DNA from: Oscillospiraceae bacterium
GTDB taxonomy: Bacteria > Bacillota > Clostridia > Oscillospirales > Acutalibacteraceae
Length of the DNA: 7,078 bases
NCBI GenBank assembly: GCA_029012165.1
Contig: JAQXLO010000094.1
Span: 1-7,078 of the forward strand
Reading direction: 5' to 3'
A program made the translations under genes and the position numbers. Below, piece by piece: positions 6,735 to 7,078 of this stretch. Positions within the stretch are counted from its first letter, which is position 1, and the number at the start of each line of letters is the position of its first letter. The notes below the pieces were generated by a model, which saw nothing but the letters and a program-made list of their open reading frames with translations, had not been told where the DNA came from and searched no databases.

Positions 6735-7078
6735 ACGTTTTCCTTCCAATCTTTTAAACAATCCAGAACAAACTCACTAAAAATGGAATTTGACCATGCG
6801 AACCACGGTCTTGTATACTGTGTCGGGTCGTCCACCTGAACGCCCTCATGCATATACCCTGTGTCGGCATCGGACGCTTCCAGCATACGAAGCACACGCA
6901 TTTTCTCCTCGCAGTCCTTCGCTGTCAAGCCTTGCAGAGATAGGCCGATATGCCAAACATACCCCTGTGGCGTGTGCGGACTGCCCGTCCCCTGCAGCAC
7001 AGCGCCCTCAAAGTAATAGGGGTTTTCAAAGCTGAGAATAAATTTGCGTGTGCTGCAATACAGCGGATCTGCTTTGTC
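6731..7078 (-). CDS. GH125 exo-alpha-mannosidase, C-terminal part (5' end outside window)
   Basis: The frame is open to the right edge; 115 C-terminal residues and the stop are present, about a quarter of the usual length near 430. GH125 enzymes are metal-independent, inverting exo-alpha-1,6-mannosidases that act on N-glycan and mannan fragments. Seen in order: RKFILSFENPYYFEG, GSPHTPQGYVWHIGLSLQGLT, then DADTGYMHEGVQVDDP and TRPWFAWSNSIFSEFV, all characteristic of the family's C-terminal active-site region. The Glu of MHEG (codon 6845-6847) lies about 38 residues from the end, near where the Clostridium perfringens enzyme has its catalytic base; this placement is inference. The GTG at 7000 is not the real start, since family sequence continues upstream of it. 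The TGA stop overlaps the ATG of the next gene by ATGA, so both belong to one minus-strand operon. Transporter or regulator genes may lie further right. Confidence 0.92.
   Translation of the reverse strand, partial: DKADPLYCSTRKFILSFENPYYFEGAVLQGTGSPHTPQGYVWHIGLSLQGLTAKDCEEKMRVLRMLEASDADTGYMHEGVQVDDPTQYTRPWFAWSNSIFSEFVLDCLKDWKENV
6741..6747 (-). promoter_or_regulatory. Ribosome binding site for the 740-aa glycosidase-like gene
   Basis: On the minus strand GGAAGGA stands 6 bases before the ATG at 6734 and lies within the last codons of the GH125 gene. It favours this ATG over the in-frame TTG at 6761, which would add nine residues read through the site itself. Confidence 0.75.

Noticed and set aside
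6790..7035. Plus-strand open frame of 81 codons at the right end
   Set aside because: It is opposite the clear GH125 coding sequence, has no ribosome binding site of note and no recognisable motif.

Overview
The window reads as chromosomal DNA of a Gram-positive anaerobe of the Clostridia type, probably Oscillospirales/Ruminococcaceae or a close relative. This is inferred from the roughly balanced base composition, the strong AGGAGG-type ribosome binding sites, a DUF4474-type protein, a CsbB/YfhO-type glycosylation pair and a GH125 mannosidase. No species can be named. I see no mobile element, CRISPR array, tRNA or rRNA.

Layout: (1) The left edge holds the last 132 codons of a plus-strand DUF4474-type protein, closed by an intrinsic terminator at 410-451. 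(2) A plus-strand operon follows at 510-4429. It encodes a YfhO-family polytopic membrane protein (878 aa), a CsbB/GtrB-type polyprenyl-phosphate glycosyltransferase (323 aa, 16 bp downstream) and a thioredoxin (106 aa) whose start lies 26 bp inside the glycosyltransferase gene. (3) A 13-bp-stem terminator at 4447-4488 sits between convergent operons and probably serves both. (4) A minus-strand operon enters from the right edge. It holds the C-terminal 115 codons of a GH125 exo-alpha-mannosidase and then, through an ATGA overlap, a 740-aa cytosolic glycosidase-like protein of a family I cannot number.

How the genes may work together: by analogy with Bacillus subtilis and Staphylococcus aureus CsbB/YfhO, the glycosyltransferase would load a sugar onto undecaprenyl phosphate at the inner membrane face. 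A flippase, not in this window, would turn it over, and YfhO would transfer the sugar to a cell-surface polymer. The thioredoxin's link to this is unknown. The minus-strand pair looks like intracellular trimming of imported mannose-containing oligosaccharides, such as host N-glycan or mannan fragments. Every region without a gene is under 110 bases.
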